A DNA stretch of 64,000 nucleotides from an uncultured Exiguobacterium sp. (GCA_913775715.1 CAJYMC010000001.1:124001-188000); one strand, 5' to 3'. Positions 42,235 to 51,489 are shown, counted from the first letter of the stretch. The notes: generated by a model not told the origin, from the sequence alone. A program made the numbers and translations.

Positions 42235-43170
42235 TTATTCTTCTTTGACCCGGATGACGATTTTTCCTTTTGCGTGTCCTTCTTCACCATAATCGTGCGC
42301 TTCCTTGATTTGGTCGAGATCAAAGATCCGGTCAACGACAGGTTGTAGCTCGCCACGTTCGACCGCTTTAGCGATATGCTGTAAACGCTCACCTGTCGGT
42401 TGCATGAAGACGTACGCAGAACGCGCATTATGCTCTTTTGCTTGCTCTTCATCGGGTGGTGTAGAAATGGAGACGAGCATGCCGTTCGGCTTCAGCATCT
42501 GATACAGTTCCCCTTGCTTGTCGCCACCCATCGTATCAAATACAAAATCGACGTCGCGAACACGATCGGCCGGATTTTCCTGTTTATAGTCAATGACTTC
42601 GTCGGCTCCAAGTGCTTTTACCCAGTCAACGTTTTTCGTACTTGTTGACGTGATCACGTACAACCCATTCGCTTTCGCAAGTTGAATCGCAACCGTTCCG
42701 ACACCCCCTGATCCGGCACCAATGAAGATCCGGTCACCCGGCTTCGCATCCATCACTTCGAACATGACCTGCCACGCTGTATGCGAGACGAGTGGGAGCG
42801 AAGCCGCTTCAGCAAAACTTAGCGATTCTGGTTTTTTGACGACAAGATGTGCATCGACCGCGACGTACTCCGCATACGTTCCTTGACGGGCGATTTCCGG
42901 GCGACTGAAGACGGCGTCCCCGATTTGAAGATCGGAGACATTCGCTCCGACTTCCTGAATCACACCGGCAACGTCCCACCCGATGACGAGCGGCATTTCG
43001 TAGCTCAACATCTGACGTAAATATCCTTCGCGCAGTTTCCAATCGACCGGATTCACACTCGCGGCATAGACTTCGATTAAGACATCATCCGGTCCGATGA
43101 CCGGCTTTTCCAGTTCCCCGACCTTAAATTGTTCCGATCCACCATACTGTTCAATGTAAGCTGCCTTCAT
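42235..43170 (-). CDS. NADP-dependent alcohol dehydrogenase/quinone reductase (MDR family, zinc-free)
   Basis: 311 residues. GroES-like N-terminal domain (GPDDVLIEVYAASVNPVDWK, GWDVAGVIQEVG) and Rossmann domain with GAGSGGVGTVAIQLA as the nucleotide-binding loop. The structural-zinc cysteines of classical alcohol dehydrogenases are missing, as expected for the quinone-oxidoreductase branch. The likely job is two-electron reduction of quinones or enals, cutting redox toxicity. SD GAAGGAGGAG. Monocistronic, with its own terminator. Confidence 0.9.
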   Translation of the reverse strand: MKAAYIEQYGGSEQFKVGELEKPVIGPDDVLIEVYAASVNPVDWKLREGYLRQMLSYEMPLVIGWDVAGVIQEVGANVSDLQIGDAVFSRPEIARQGTYAEYVAVDAHLVVKKPESLSFAEAASLPLVSHTAWQVMFEVMDAKPGDRIFIGAGSGGVGTVAIQLAKANGLYVITSTSTKNVDWVKALGADEVIDYKQENPADRVRDVDFVFDTMGGDKQGELYQMLKPNGMLVSISTPPDEEQAKEHNARSAYVFMQPTGERLQHIAKAVERGELQPVVDRIFDLDQIKEAHDYGEEGHAKGKIVIRVKEE

Positions 43171-43247
43171 CCGTTGACTCCTCCTTCAATGTTCGTTCCC
43201 TATCTTCTTCCCCGTCCGTCCTACCGACAAACAGTCTGAAGAGATAC

Positions 43248-43279
43248 AACAGCTCCCCATCGATCGATGAGGAGCTGTT
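43248..43279 (-). terminator. Terminator of the third chemoreceptor gene
   Basis: AACAGCTCCCCATCGA (43248-43263) and TCGATGAGGAGCTGTT (43264-43279) form a long stem with one mismatch. The T-tract beyond it on the minus strand is weak. Confidence 0.7.
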
Positions 43280-43282
43280 TCG

Positions 43283-44752
43283 TTAACGATTCGTTTGCTG
43301 AAGAGTGGATGCCGTTTCGTTCAAGGCATGGATCGCATGCTGCAGCTCCATGACCTGACCGACTTGGTGACGTGTCAAGCCGGATAGTGACTCACTTTGT
43401 GAGAGTAATGCATTCATGAACGTGTCGAGTTGACCGGCTGCTGTCGTGATGGCGGCAAGACTGCTCGTCATCGTTGCGAATTGGGTCTGCGCCGACTGGA
43501 TTGATCCAACAACTTCCGTTGCATCCGTCTCGATCGTTTGCAGCGCTAACTGACTCTCTGCCATGCGTTCTTCCTGCTCACGTAGCAATGTCGTACTCGC
43601 ATGAATCGAGTTCCCTGTTTGCGTGACGTCCTGATCAACACGTTCAATGATCGCATTGATTTCTTTCGACGCTTCTGCCGTCTGTGCTGATAGATTACGA
43701 ATTTCTTGCGCAACGACCGTAAAACCTTTTCCGAACTCACCCGCACGAGCTGCTTCGATCGATGCGTTAAGACTGAGCAAGTTCGTTTGCGCCGCAATCG
43801 CATTGATGCTCGACGTGATGGCGACGATTTCCTGGAAACGTCCAGCAAGCTGTCCGAACGACGTGACCGAATCATCCATGCTCGTCGTCAATTGTTGTAG
43901 GGATTGTCCCGCAAGACCAATCGTCTGCCTGCTTTGTTCAGCTGTCGTTCGTGATGAGGAGCTTCGTTCGAGCGCACGGTCGACTGATACCGTCACTTCC
44001 TCCATCCGGTTGACTTGCTGTTCGTTCAATTGACGGATTTCGCGAATCGCTTGAACGCTACCTGCTGCATCATGCGCCAACTGTTGCATCGCTAGATCGA
44101 CCTGACTGAACGAATCCTTCGCCGCGTCGACAGTCTCGCTCATCTCTTCCGTGAATGTTGTCACTTCCGTTGCGGTTGCTGCCGTTTGCTCGAGAGCAAT
44201 TTGTGATGTTGCCGCATAGGCTTCCGACCGTTCCTGTTCTTGGCGGACGGCTAACATGACGTTCCGTCCAAAGACGGCGACAAAGACAGCCGCCGAGAAA
44301 ATCATCAAATAGATGACATACGCGACGATCAAATCGAATGTATTCGTAAAGACAATCGTTCCAAGCATTGTGAATACAGCCATTTCAACTAAACCAAGGA
44401 TTCCGGCGAGAATGACCAACCTCGGAATCAAATAGACGATTGAAATCGTCAAGTAGAGATAGACGATCGTCCAAATGCTCGGCGACGGTAATGTTATTAA
44501 AACGAGAGCGAGGACGAAATACGTTAACGTCACTTGAACGTACTTCCCGCTCGGACGATGTCCAAGTAGACGGTTGCCCACAAGCAACGCGACCGTCAAG
44601 ATCAAACCACCGACTAAAAACTGATAAAACACACTGATCGGGACGTAATTCATTTGCGCGAATAAGAAAATCAATGGATGCGCAATCGTAATTAACGTTG
44701 CAATCAGGCGGGACAAAATCTTTGTACTTTGTTGCTCGAGGGCAGATACCAT
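43283..44752 (-). CDS. Methyl-accepting chemotaxis protein with multi-helix membrane domain
   Basis: 489 residues. Unlike the other two receptors there is no extracytoplasmic ligand domain: residues about 15-170 are six closely spaced membrane helices, then a direct coiled-coil signalling domain. The tip [18 protein letters not shown] is preserved except for AAQ at the start ([20 protein letters not shown]). Without a HAMP domain visible, it may sense membrane state, proton-motive force or a lipophilic ligand. The ATG at 44750-44752 has GAAGGAG ten bases upstream; the TTG three codons earlier overlaps it. Confidence 0.92.
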   Translation of the reverse strand: MVSALEQQSTKILSRLIATLITIAHPLIFLFAQMNYVPISVFYQFLVGGLILTVALLVGNRLLGHRPSGKYVQVTLTYFVLALVLITLPSPSIWTIVYLYLTISIVYLIPRLVILAGILGLVEMAVFTMLGTIVFTNTFDLIVAYVIYLMIFSAAVFVAVFGRNVMLAVRQEQERSEAYAATSQIALEQTAATATEVTTFTEEMSETVDAAKDSFSQVDLAMQQLAHDAAGSVQAIREIRQLNEQQVNRMEEVTVSVDRALERSSSSRTTAEQSRQTIGLAGQSLQQLTTSMDDSVTSFGQLAGRFQEIVAITSSINAIAAQTNLLSLNASIEAARAGEFGKGFTVVAQEIRNLSAQTAEASKEINAIIERVDQDVTQTGNSIHASTTLLREQEERMAESQLALQTIETDATEVVGSIQSAQTQFATMTSSLAAITTAAGQLDTFMNALLSQSESLSGLTRHQVGQVMELQHAIHALNETASTLQQTNR

Positions 44753-44906
44753 CTTGTTCAAACTCCTTCACCTTATTAAAGTCATACAATTGTTCATCGG
44801 CAGAAAGAATTCAATCGTTAAGTCCCTCAAGCGACTTTTTTTCTTGACGCTTTCTTAAGAGCGGGAGTACGTTTAACATAGACTTTTTTCAGAAAAGAGG
44901 ATTCCT

Positions 44907-45305
44907 ATGCTCTATGTACTCGTAGGTCTCGCAGGTGTTCTCGGTGCCTCTGCACGGTATGGGCTCGGACTGCTGATCGGCGACTTTACGACTGGTCCGT
45001 TCCCGTGGCCGACGCTTGCGATCAACTTGATCGGGAGCTTTTTGCTCGGCTACGCGACACACTTTTTATTTCGAACGAAACTCTTGCACCAATATGCGAT
45101 CACAGCCATCGGAACGGGCTTCATCGGCTCATTTACGACGTTTTCGACATTTAGCGTCGAGACCGTGACCTTATTCAACGAACATCATGTAGCGAATGCT
45201 TTTCTCTATGTACTCGTCAGCCTATTCGGCGGTCTGTTCCTGTCTTACCTTGGTTACGTGCTCGGAACAAGACGACTGCGGCGCGTGACGAAAGGACGTG
45301 AGTGA
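44907..45305 (+). CDS. crcB: Fluoride channel subunit FluC/CrcB 1
   Basis: 132 residues, four membrane helices. Family motifs GASARYGLG and GTGFIGSFTTFSTFSVE are present; the phenylalanines of the TTFSTF loop form the fluoride pathway. Paired crcB genes give heterodimeric Fluc channels in many Gram-positives, and this one is directly followed by its partner. SD AGAGGA. The upstream 140 bases contain no fluoride (crcB) riboswitch that I can recognise. Confidence 0.95.
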   Translation: MLYVLVGLAGVLGASARYGLGLLIGDFTTGPFPWPTLAINLIGSFLLGYATHFLFRTKLLHQYAITAIGTGFIGSFTTFSTFSVETVTLFNEHHVANAFLYVLVSLFGGLFLSYLGYVLGTRRLRRVTKGRE

Positions 45306-45656
45306 ATGGAATTACTTGCCCTCGCTATTGGTGCTTTTTGTGGCGCTATCAGTCGTTTTGCTGTCAGTCAATGGATCAAGACGATGTGGAAACGCGAATT
45401 TCCTCTGGCGACGTTCCTGATTAACGTAATCGGCTCGTTTTTGCTCGGACTCGTCATCGGTGCGAATCTGGATACGACATGGACATTACTCTTAGGTACC
45501 GGCTTCCTTGGATCGTTCACGACGTTCTCGACGTTTAAAATCGAGACGTTGCAGTTATTTCATGACGGAAATCGTAAAGTGCTCACCCTCTATCTCATCT
45601 CGAGCTACGGTTTAGGAATTCTTGCAGCTTTCCTTGGAATTACACTTACAGCTTGA
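45306..45656 (+). CDS. crcB: Fluoride channel subunit FluC/CrcB 2
   Basis: 116 residues, four membrane helices, with GAISRFAVSQWI, NVIGSFLLGLVIG and GTGFLGSFTTFSTFKIE. Its ATG follows the TGA of the first subunit without a gap, so the two are co-translated in equal amounts. Together they should form the dual-topology dimer that lets fluoride leave the cytoplasm. A terminator follows. Confidence 0.95.
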   Translation: MELLALAIGAFCGAISRFAVSQWIKTMWKREFPLATFLINVIGSFLLGLVIGANLDTTWTLLLGTGFLGSFTTFSTFKIETLQLFHDGNRKVLTLYLISSYGLGILAAFLGITLTA

Positions 45657-45663
45657 ACGAAAC

Positions 45664-45696
45664 AAGAGGCGATGGAAAAATCCGTCGCCTCTTTTG
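45664..45696. terminator. Bidirectional terminator
   Basis: AAGAGGCGATGGA pairs with TCCGTCGCCTCTT (one G-U) around AAAA, followed by TTG. Lies between crcB and the convergent degV-family gene. Confidence 0.85.
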
Positions 45697-45710
45697 ATAT
45701 ACATATAGGT

Positions 45711-46565
45711 TTAATCATTCATCCAGAATAGACCGACCGTCTCTGCTCCGGCATGCGTCCCGATCGCAGGACCAAATGTCCCTTCAAGAATCGTCAGATC
45801 CGGAAACTTCACTGCGACTTGTTGGCGCAGTTCCGCTGCCATTTCCGGTGCCATCGTCGTCGCGACATAAATCCGATTCTTGTAGAATGTGTGCTGACGC
45901 ATTGACTCATCGATTTGTTTGACCATCTCAATGTAGGCTTTCTTAAGAGAACGCGCTTTTTTGAATGGCACGATTTTTCCTGCTTCATCCGTCGTGATGA
46001 TCGGTTTGATGCTGAGTAAGTTCGCAAGGAATAGGTCTCCCGACGAGACACGTCCACCGCGACGCATCGTCTCCATGTTACCGACGATCATATAAAAATG
46101 GGTCTTTTTCGTCAATGCTTGTAACGCCGCAACGATTTCTTCGACCGATTTCCCCTGTGCCTCAAGTTCCATTCCATAACGAATGAATTCCTGTTGGTTT
46201 TCAAACGCGGTATGGGAATCGATGATATGAACCGGAAAGCTTGCTGCTTCCGCTGCTGATGCTGAACTTTGAACGGTACTTGATAAGCCATTTGTACAAT
46301 GCACTGCAATGGCACAGTCATATCCCTCTTCTTTTAGCCGTTCGTATGTTCCGACGAACTCACCAAAGATCGGTTGTGAAGTTTTCGCAATCAGCTTTTT
46401 GTCCGCATCCAGAGCACGAAACAGGCGCTCGACCGTGATGGCATTCTCTTGATACGCCGTATCACCAAGTAAGATTTGAATCGGAACGACATTGACGCCG
46501 ATCGCTTCTGCCTCTTCCTTCGTGAAATAGGCCATACTATCGGTCACCCATGCAATTTTAGTCAT
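45711..46565 (-). CDS. DegV-family fatty-acid-binding protein (FakB-like)
   Basis: 284 residues of the DegV fold: IAWVTDSMAYFTKEE opening, PIFGEFVGTYERLKEEG, AIAVHCTNGLSSTVQS (lipid carboxyl-binding loop) and RRGGRVSSGDLFLANLLSIK. These proteins hold a fatty acid and present it to the FakA kinase for phosphorylation and phospholipid synthesis. The usual TSQPS/T motif appears as TSQPIFG. No fakA gene is nearby. SD AAGGAAA. Monocistronic. Confidence 0.92.
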   Translation of the reverse strand: MTKIAWVTDSMAYFTKEEAEAIGVNVVPIQILLGDTAYQENAITVERLFRALDADKKLIAKTSQPIFGEFVGTYERLKEEGYDCAIAVHCTNGLSSTVQSSASAAEAASFPVHIIDSHTAFENQQEFIRYGMELEAQGKSVEEIVAALQALTKKTHFYMIVGNMETMRRGGRVSSGDLFLANLLSIKPIITTDEAGKIVPFKKARSLKKAYIEMVKQIDESMRQHTFYKNRIYVATTMAPEMAAELRQQVAVKFPDLTILEGTFGPAIGTHAGAETVGLFWMND

Positions 46566-46635
46566 TTTCCTTAGCCTCCGTTAGATTCTTCTCGCTCTAT
46601 CCTACCATATACAGAAGTGGAAATCGCAAGAAACC

Positions 46636-47667
46636 TCATGACATCATCTGAAAATGAAACGATGTACGCTTATGATAGTGTTCACCGGCACGTAAGACGA
46701 CGGAAGGGAAATCCGGTTGATTGATCGCATCCGGCAGTCCTTGTGTCTCAAAACAGATGCCCAGGTACGGTGTTGCCCGTCTTCCGCAAATCTTGAACTC
46801 GCCTGACAAGTGATTGGCTGTGTAGACAACGACTCCTGGTTGATCGGTCACGACCCGTAACCGCCGACCGCTGAGTGGTTCGTCGAGAACGATTTCCCCA
46901 CCTTCTCTAAGTAGAAAGGGATGATCGACCCCACTACCCGCTTGACGGAGTTGTTCGTCTGGTGCATGTGTGACCTCATGTAAGGGACGGGCATCCAGAA
47001 AATCAAAGACAGTGTCTGTCACCGGAAGCATGTCACCGGTCGGTACGGCATCTTTCGTCAACGGAATATAAAAAGGGGCATCCATTCGCAGGACATGCTG
47101 TTCAATCGTCGTCTTCGCTTCACCCGTCAAATTGAAGTACGTATGATTCGTTGGACTGAACGGCGTCGAAGCCGTCGTCTCCGCTTCATAATGAATATGC
47201 AGGACGTTCTCGTCTGTCCATTCGAAGGTCAACTCAAACGATACGTGACCGGGATAACCGTTTTCTCCGCTCGGACTATCTAATCGCAGGATGAGTCGGT
47301 CGTCGGTGATTTCATGCGTGAACATCCGGTTCGCCCAATTCTCACTTCCCCCATGGAGATGATGTTCGCCCTCATTTTGTTCAAGTACATATGTCATCCC
47401 TTCGAGCGCGAACGCGCCGTTCGCGATCCGCCCTCCGACACGTCCGATTGTTGCACCTAAATGGTGTGGATCATCCTGGTATTCTGACAGGTCATCAAAC
47501 GCGAGTACAACGTTTTCGATTACCCCTTGCTGATCCGGAACCCGTATCGCAAGAATTTTTGCGCCTCGGTTCAAGATATCGACACTGTGTCCATGCGCAT
47601 TCTCTAACGTGAACCGTAACAAGGACTGATTTTCTAGTTGTCCCACTTCTGTTGTCGTAATCATCAT
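46636..47667 (-). CDS. galM: Aldose 1-epimerase (galactose mutarotase)
   Basis: 343 residues, beta-supersandwich fold. Landmarks: GATIGRVGGRIANGAF, HLHGGSENWANRMF (catalytic-type His), SPTNHTYFNLTG (second catalytic His) and GICFETQGLPDAIN (catalytic Glu). It interconverts alpha and beta anomers of free hexoses. Two adjacent ATG codons follow GGAGGAAACAG, and either could start. No other galactose genes are adjacent; with the sugar transporter and malL in this window a general role in maltose/glucose use is likely. Confidence 0.95.
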   Translation of the reverse strand: MMITTTEVGQLENQSLLRFTLENAHGHSVDILNRGAKILAIRVPDQQGVIENVVLAFDDLSEYQDDPHHLGATIGRVGGRIANGAFALEGMTYVLEQNEGEHHLHGGSENWANRMFTHEITDDRLILRLDSPSGENGYPGHVSFELTFEWTDENVLHIHYEAETTASTPFSPTNHTYFNLTGEAKTTIEQHVLRMDAPFYIPLTKDAVPTGDMLPVTDTVFDFLDARPLHEVTHAPDEQLRQAGSGVDHPFLLREGGEIVLDEPLSGRRLRVVTDQPGVVVYTANHLSGEFKICGRRATPYLGICFETQGLPDAINQPDFPSVVLRAGEHYHKRTSFHFQMMS

Positions 47668-47723
47668 CTGTTTCCTCCTGTACGATACGTTTTCCTGTTT
47701 TCCTATTTACCCTTGAAGCAAAA

Positions 47724-47756
47724 CAAAAAAACAACAGTAGCAAAGTGCCACTGTCG
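47724..47756 (-). terminator. Terminator of the LytS-like gene
   Basis: CAACAGTAGCA pairs with TGCCACTGTCG (two imperfect pairs) around AAG; on the minus strand TTTTTTT follows. Confidence 0.8.
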
Positions 47757-49433
47757 TCATGGGGATGGAAAAGGTAGCCGGACTTCGATTCGTGTTCCTT
47801 GATTAATGATGGAATAGACGCGTAATGACGCAGCCGGACCATATGTCACCTCCAGTGCGCGCCGAATCAAGAATAGATTTGAATCACCGGCTTCCTTTTG
47901 ATCCAGTTGTTGCATGACGGCAAACGGCATTCCTTGACCATTATCCGCGACTTCGATGACCCAGTCTGTCGTCGTCTTAAATGCGCGGACATCAATCCGG
48001 TGATGTCGTCCTGCCTTTGCGAACGCATGGCGCAATGCATTATCGACGAGCTGTGTCACGAGAAATGGAAAGACGAAGTATTCTTCGACGGCAGTCTCGA
48101 TGTCGAGGTCCACCGTGATGTCAGCGGAGGTCAGTTGATTTGGACGACGGCGTGTTCCTTCGAGCGATAGATACGCTTTTAACGTCGCTAGTTCCTCGCG
48201 TAGTGGATGTTCCTCATGCCGCGTTGCTGCCGTCAACAACTGCGATAATGCAGTCAGTTGATGTTTCACAGGAGTTCCCGGATCAGCGGTCCGCTGAATT
48301 TCTTCGATGATGCCTTTGAGATAACTGACGTGTAACATGGGTTTCATCTTTCTGCCGCTTATTCGGAGCAACTGCTCTTCTCGGTGCATGTGTAGCTCTC
48401 GCGCTAATAAACGGACAAGTTGTTCCGTCATCCGCTCGACCGTATCGTCAAACAGATCTTTCGAGAAGTAACAGATGACACCCGCTTTTTGACCGTTGAT
48501 GCGCATCGGATGAAAGCTTAAAATCTGTCCCGTCAGTTCATCTTCCTGTCGGACGGGTTCTTCTGCCTCAATCCATTGTTGCTCCTCACGTCTTGGTTGC
48601 TCACCACAGACTGCAGGTTGCTGTTCTGTCATATCGATGACGACTTCCGTCGCTCCGAGCAAGACGACACGTTGCATCTTCGTTTCTTTCAATAGCGTCG
48701 CTCCGATTTGTCGCGCGACTTCTGACGTCAACCCCTGCTTTCGTAAGGGCTGTAACGCTTGTAGCAGACGATCGGAACGCTCCGTTTGTCGAACGAAAAG
48801 ATCACCTTCGAGTCGAAGTTGCGTTCGTAAAATCATGATGAACAGCACGACACCACATGTGTTCGCGAGCAGTAACGGAAACACCGCATGACTGATTAAA
48901 TCAAGCGCCTGCGCTGTATCTGGAGCCAGCAACAACGTGATTCCACTCTCACAGAACAATGCCGTTAAGACGATACCGACTGGTGGAATCAAGGCATAGT
49001 CATCCCGTAAACGCCAACGTTTCCGGTACCATCCACTCACAAGACCAGCTACCATCGCAATGATCCAACCTGCTTCTGCCCCTATAGAACCTAGTAGATA
49101 GCGGTGCAATCCAACTAGACATCCTGTGATCCCGCCAACGATTGGTCCGCCGATCAAACCGCTCGTCACGATGACTGCTAAACGTGTATCGAGTAATAAA
49201 GCATCCTTCTTGACGGATAATCCGAGTAACGGATCGATCGTCGTATCTTTTGAAAGCACGATTCCCGCATAGTTCATTAAAATACCAGATGATACGAATG
49301 CCAAAAGAAGTGGTACATTCATCCCGCGATCCATCTTGAATATGTATCGGGATATTCGCCACTGGGATAATAAAAAGGCTAACAGTGCTAACATACCTAA
49401 ACGACTCAGTAAGAATGGAATCTGATCAAGCAC
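47757..49433 (-). CDS. LytS-like membrane sensor kinase lacking the canonical phospho-histidine
   Basis: 558 residues. 5TM-5TMR_LYT sensor (about 1-195, with GGPIVGGITGCLVGLHRYLLG), GAF-like domain (about 215-345), then a His_kinase/HATPase pair. Where LytS-type kinases read NPHFLFN, this protein reads KPMLHVSYL, so the usual histidine is replaced by methionine. A histidine two places later could substitute, but the family Asn is missing as well. The ATP-binding half looks intact (LVTQLVDNALRHAF, VADNGQGMPF). The start is GTG at 49431-49433, because AGGAGG lies just before it; the in-frame ATG at 49446-49448 would translate the SD itself. No LytTR-type response regulator is adjacent. It may be a pseudokinase, or signal in trans. 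Confidence 0.85.
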   Translation of the reverse strand: MLDQIPFLLSRLGMLALLAFLLSQWRISRYIFKMDRGMNVPLLLAFVSSGILMNYAGIVLSKDTTIDPLLGLSVKKDALLLDTRLAVIVTSGLIGGPIVGGITGCLVGLHRYLLGSIGAEAGWIIAMVAGLVSGWYRKRWRLRDDYALIPPVGIVLTALFCESGITLLLAPDTAQALDLISHAVFPLLLANTCGVVLFIMILRTQLRLEGDLFVRQTERSDRLLQALQPLRKQGLTSEVARQIGATLLKETKMQRVVLLGATEVVIDMTEQQPAVCGEQPRREEQQWIEAEEPVRQEDELTGQILSFHPMRINGQKAGVICYFSKDLFDDTVERMTEQLVRLLARELHMHREEQLLRISGRKMKPMLHVSYLKGIIEEIQRTADPGTPVKHQLTALSQLLTAATRHEEHPLREELATLKAYLSLEGTRRRPNQLTSADITVDLDIETAVEEYFVFPFLVTQLVDNALRHAFAKAGRHHRIDVRAFKTTTDWVIEVADNGQGMPFAVMQQLDQKEAGDSNLFLIRRALEVTYGPAASLRVYSIINQGTRIEVRLPFPSP

Positions 49434-49573
49434 GGAATACCTCCTCATTTCATAGGACGCGAATCGACAATACAGTAGTTGTAGATTACATTCCCGCTCA
49501 TCTCTTCATTCTCCTATCATGTCCGCTGAAAGTTCGTACAATCTGTCGGTTCTTGATTTTTTGACTGATGTGA

Positions 49574-49606
49574 TATAAAAAAATCGGTTCCTCTATGAGG
49601 AACCGA
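49574..49606 (-). terminator. Terminator of the CNNM/CorC gene
   Basis: Perfect 10-bp stem TCGGTTCCTC / GAGGAACCGA with loop TAT; on the minus strand TTTTTTTATA follows. Confidence 0.92.
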
Positions 49607-49611
49607 CCATC

Positions 49612-50934
49612 TTATCCTTCTGCTTCAACTTGTTCAGCTGGATGCAACCAAATCTTGACACGATTGATTTGATAGTTCTCCATCTCCATGACTTCAACCG
49701 AAAAGTCTGGTGTATCGATATGTTCACCTGGTTGAAGATCAATGTTGTGCATCTGAATCCAACCACCGATCGTATCCACGTCCTCGACATTCGTAAACTG
49801 AATGTTGAAGCGCTCTTCTAAATCGGCGAGTAACACCGTACCATCTAGTAAAAATTCGTCGGATTTAATTTGTTCGATTTCTTCGACTTCATCCGCATCG
49901 AATTCATCGCGGATTTCACCAACGATTTCTTCGAGTAAGTCTTCCATCGAGACGAGTCCTGCTGTTCCACCGTACTCATCGACGACGAGAACAAGATGCG
50001 TACGAGTCCGTTTCATCTTCCGTAATGTGTCCTGAAGTGATGTTACTTCAGAAACGACCGGTAATTCCTTGACGTAATGTGTCACCGGATGTTCGTTCCC
50101 GTTCGCGTAATCCGTCAAGACTTCCTTAACGTTGACGTATCCAAGAATCCGGTCTTTATCGTTCTCTTCCGTGACCGGATAACGCGTATACGGATTATCC
50201 ATGAAAATTTCCATCAGTTCATTCTTCGTCAAACGTTCCGAGATCGTCTCCATTCGCATCCGTGGAACCATCAGATCCTTGACGATATGCTCGTCAAAGG
50301 CAAAGACGTTTTGCATGAGAGCAAGTTCCGTCTGGTTGATTTCACCACTTTGGAAGCTTTGCGCCATGATGATTTTCAATTCATCTTCTGAGTGGGCTTG
50401 TTCATGTCCTGCTGGTTTGACACCGAACAGACCAAGGAACAGACGCGCTGAACCGTTGAGTAACCAGATGAACGGATACATGATCTTTCCGAACACATAA
50501 AGCGGACGGGCAAATAATAATGTCATGCGTTCCGCATACTGAATCGCAAGCGTCTTCGGAGCGAGTTCACCGATGACGACGTGTAAGAACGTCACCGATA
50601 CGAATGCGATACCAAACGACAACAGTGTCGAAACCGCAGCAGAGATTCCGAAGTCATCGAAGACCGGGTGCAAAATCTTTTCGACTGTCGGTTCCCCAAG
50701 TGCCCCAAGACCAAGTGCTGTGACGGTAATACCAAGCTGACAGGCAGACAAGTAGTAATCAAGATCTCCTGCGATTTTTTTCGCGAGGACCGCACTTTTA
50801 TTGCCTTCCTGGATCATCTGATCCAAACGCGACATCCGTACTTTAACGACAGCGAATTCCGATCCGACGAAAAACGCCGTCAACACGATCAACAACACCA
50901 CTAAAAATAAATTGATGAATAATATAGTATCCAA
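49612..50934 (-). CDS. CNNM/CorC-family (hemolysin C-like) transporter with CBS pair
   Basis: 440 residues. DUF21 transmembrane domain (about 1-190, GSEFAVVKVRMSRLDQM, four helices), a CBS pair (about 210-335, VPRMRMETISERLTKNELME and LVLVVDEYGGTAGLVSMEDL), and a C-terminal CorC_HlyC domain. Such proteins export Mg2+ or other divalent ions (B. subtilis MpfA relatives). The start codon is TTG at 50932-50934. Its SD is unusual: GGAGGTGA is 17 bases upstream, and a CCCCTGTTTAGGGG hairpin between them could bring it close. The nearer AGGGG is too close to the TTG and sits in the hairpin stem. Monocistronic, terminator downstream. Confidence 0.93.
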   Translation of the reverse strand: MDTILFINLFLVVLLIVLTAFFVGSEFAVVKVRMSRLDQMIQEGNKSAVLAKKIAGDLDYYLSACQLGITVTALGLGALGEPTVEKILHPVFDDFGISAAVSTLLSFGIAFVSVTFLHVVIGELAPKTLAIQYAERMTLLFARPLYVFGKIMYPFIWLLNGSARLFLGLFGVKPAGHEQAHSEDELKIIMAQSFQSGEINQTELALMQNVFAFDEHIVKDLMVPRMRMETISERLTKNELMEIFMDNPYTRYPVTEENDKDRILGYVNVKEVLTDYANGNEHPVTHYVKELPVVSEVTSLQDTLRKMKRTRTHLVLVVDEYGGTAGLVSMEDLLEEIVGEIRDEFDADEVEEIEQIKSDEFLLDGTVLLADLEERFNIQFTNVEDVDTIGGWIQMHNIDLQPGEHIDTPDFSVEVMEMENYQINRVKIWLHPAEQVEAEG

Positions 50935-50937
50935 AAT

Positions 50938-50951
50938 CCCCTAAACAGGGG
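50938..50951 (-). promoter_or_regulatory. Hairpin between SD and TTG start of the CNNM/CorC gene
   Basis: On the minus strand CCCCT-GTTT-AGGGG forms a perfect five-pair stem between GGAGGTGA and the TTG start. Folding would shorten the SD-start distance from 17 to about 3 bases plus the stem base, so it may tune translation. Confidence 0.5.
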
Positions 50952-50970
50952 TCACCTCCATTGTTTTGTA

Positions 50971-51359
50971 TTAAAGCTGTGCAATCAAAGAAGCAATCAA
51001 TGTCAGACGCCGTGACAGTTCTAAGCGAATCGCTTGTTTCTCGACGTCTGTCGAACGTAACAAGCGTTGCTCAAGTCCCTCAACCGTTGCCTGCAATTGT
51101 TGTACCTCTTGATAAATCGTCTCCCCTGTTTTTTGTTCCCGTTCCGTAAAAGAAGCAAGAATCTCTTGCAGGGAAAGCCGTTGAGACTTCAAATATTCAA
51201 TCTTTTCGATTTGATGAATGACCGATTCGTCATACAAACGGTAGCCAGATGCGGTACGTTCTGGTGTTAAGAGACCGAGTGATGTGTAGTAATCAATCGT
51301 TCGTTTAGATAAGCCGGTGGTCTCCGCGACCTGACCGATTCGAAGTAACGCCTTCCCAA
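50971..51359 (-). CDS. MerR-family transcriptional regulator without a normal in-frame start
   Basis: The MerR frame reads LLRIGQVAETTGLSKRTIDY, then YTSLGLLTPERTASGYRLYD and a coiled-coil dimer helix to the stop at 50971, about 125 residues in all. Between the preceding in-frame stop (51367-51369) and the first in-frame TTG (51235-51237), which lies after the whole helix-turn-helix, there is no ATG, GTG or TTG. A strong SD (AAAGGAGG, 51370-51377) precedes TTG at 51357-51359, but that TTG is out of frame. One extra G in the GGG run at 51355-51357 would join it to the MerR frame. So there is either a one-base frameshift (mutation or sequencing error) or a rare start codon. No effector-binding cysteines are seen. 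Confidence 0.7.
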
Positions 51360-51437
51360 AAGATTCTCACCTCCTTTCGATAATTAGTTCTTTTATCTTA
51401 TCACGTCAAAACCATACAGTAAAACGTCATGCTTTTA

Positions 51438-51478
51438 ATAAAAAAACGATTACTCCCGTTGATACGAGAATAATCGTT
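51438..51478 (-). terminator. Terminator of fadF
   Basis: AACGATTACTCCCG pairs with CGAGAATAATCGTT (two G-U type pairs) around TTGATA; on the minus strand TTTTTTTA follows. Confidence 0.85.
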
Positions 51479-51489
51479 CACTCCTACTT

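Noticed and set aside
44762..44906. Fluoride riboswitch upstream of crcB
   Set aside because: No match to the conserved crcB-motif core by eye; only a weak 5-bp stem (AAGTC/GACTT) with T-run is present.
51235..51237. TTG as start of an 88-aa MerR-like protein
   Set aside because: It would remove the whole DNA-binding helix-turn-helix and has no SD.
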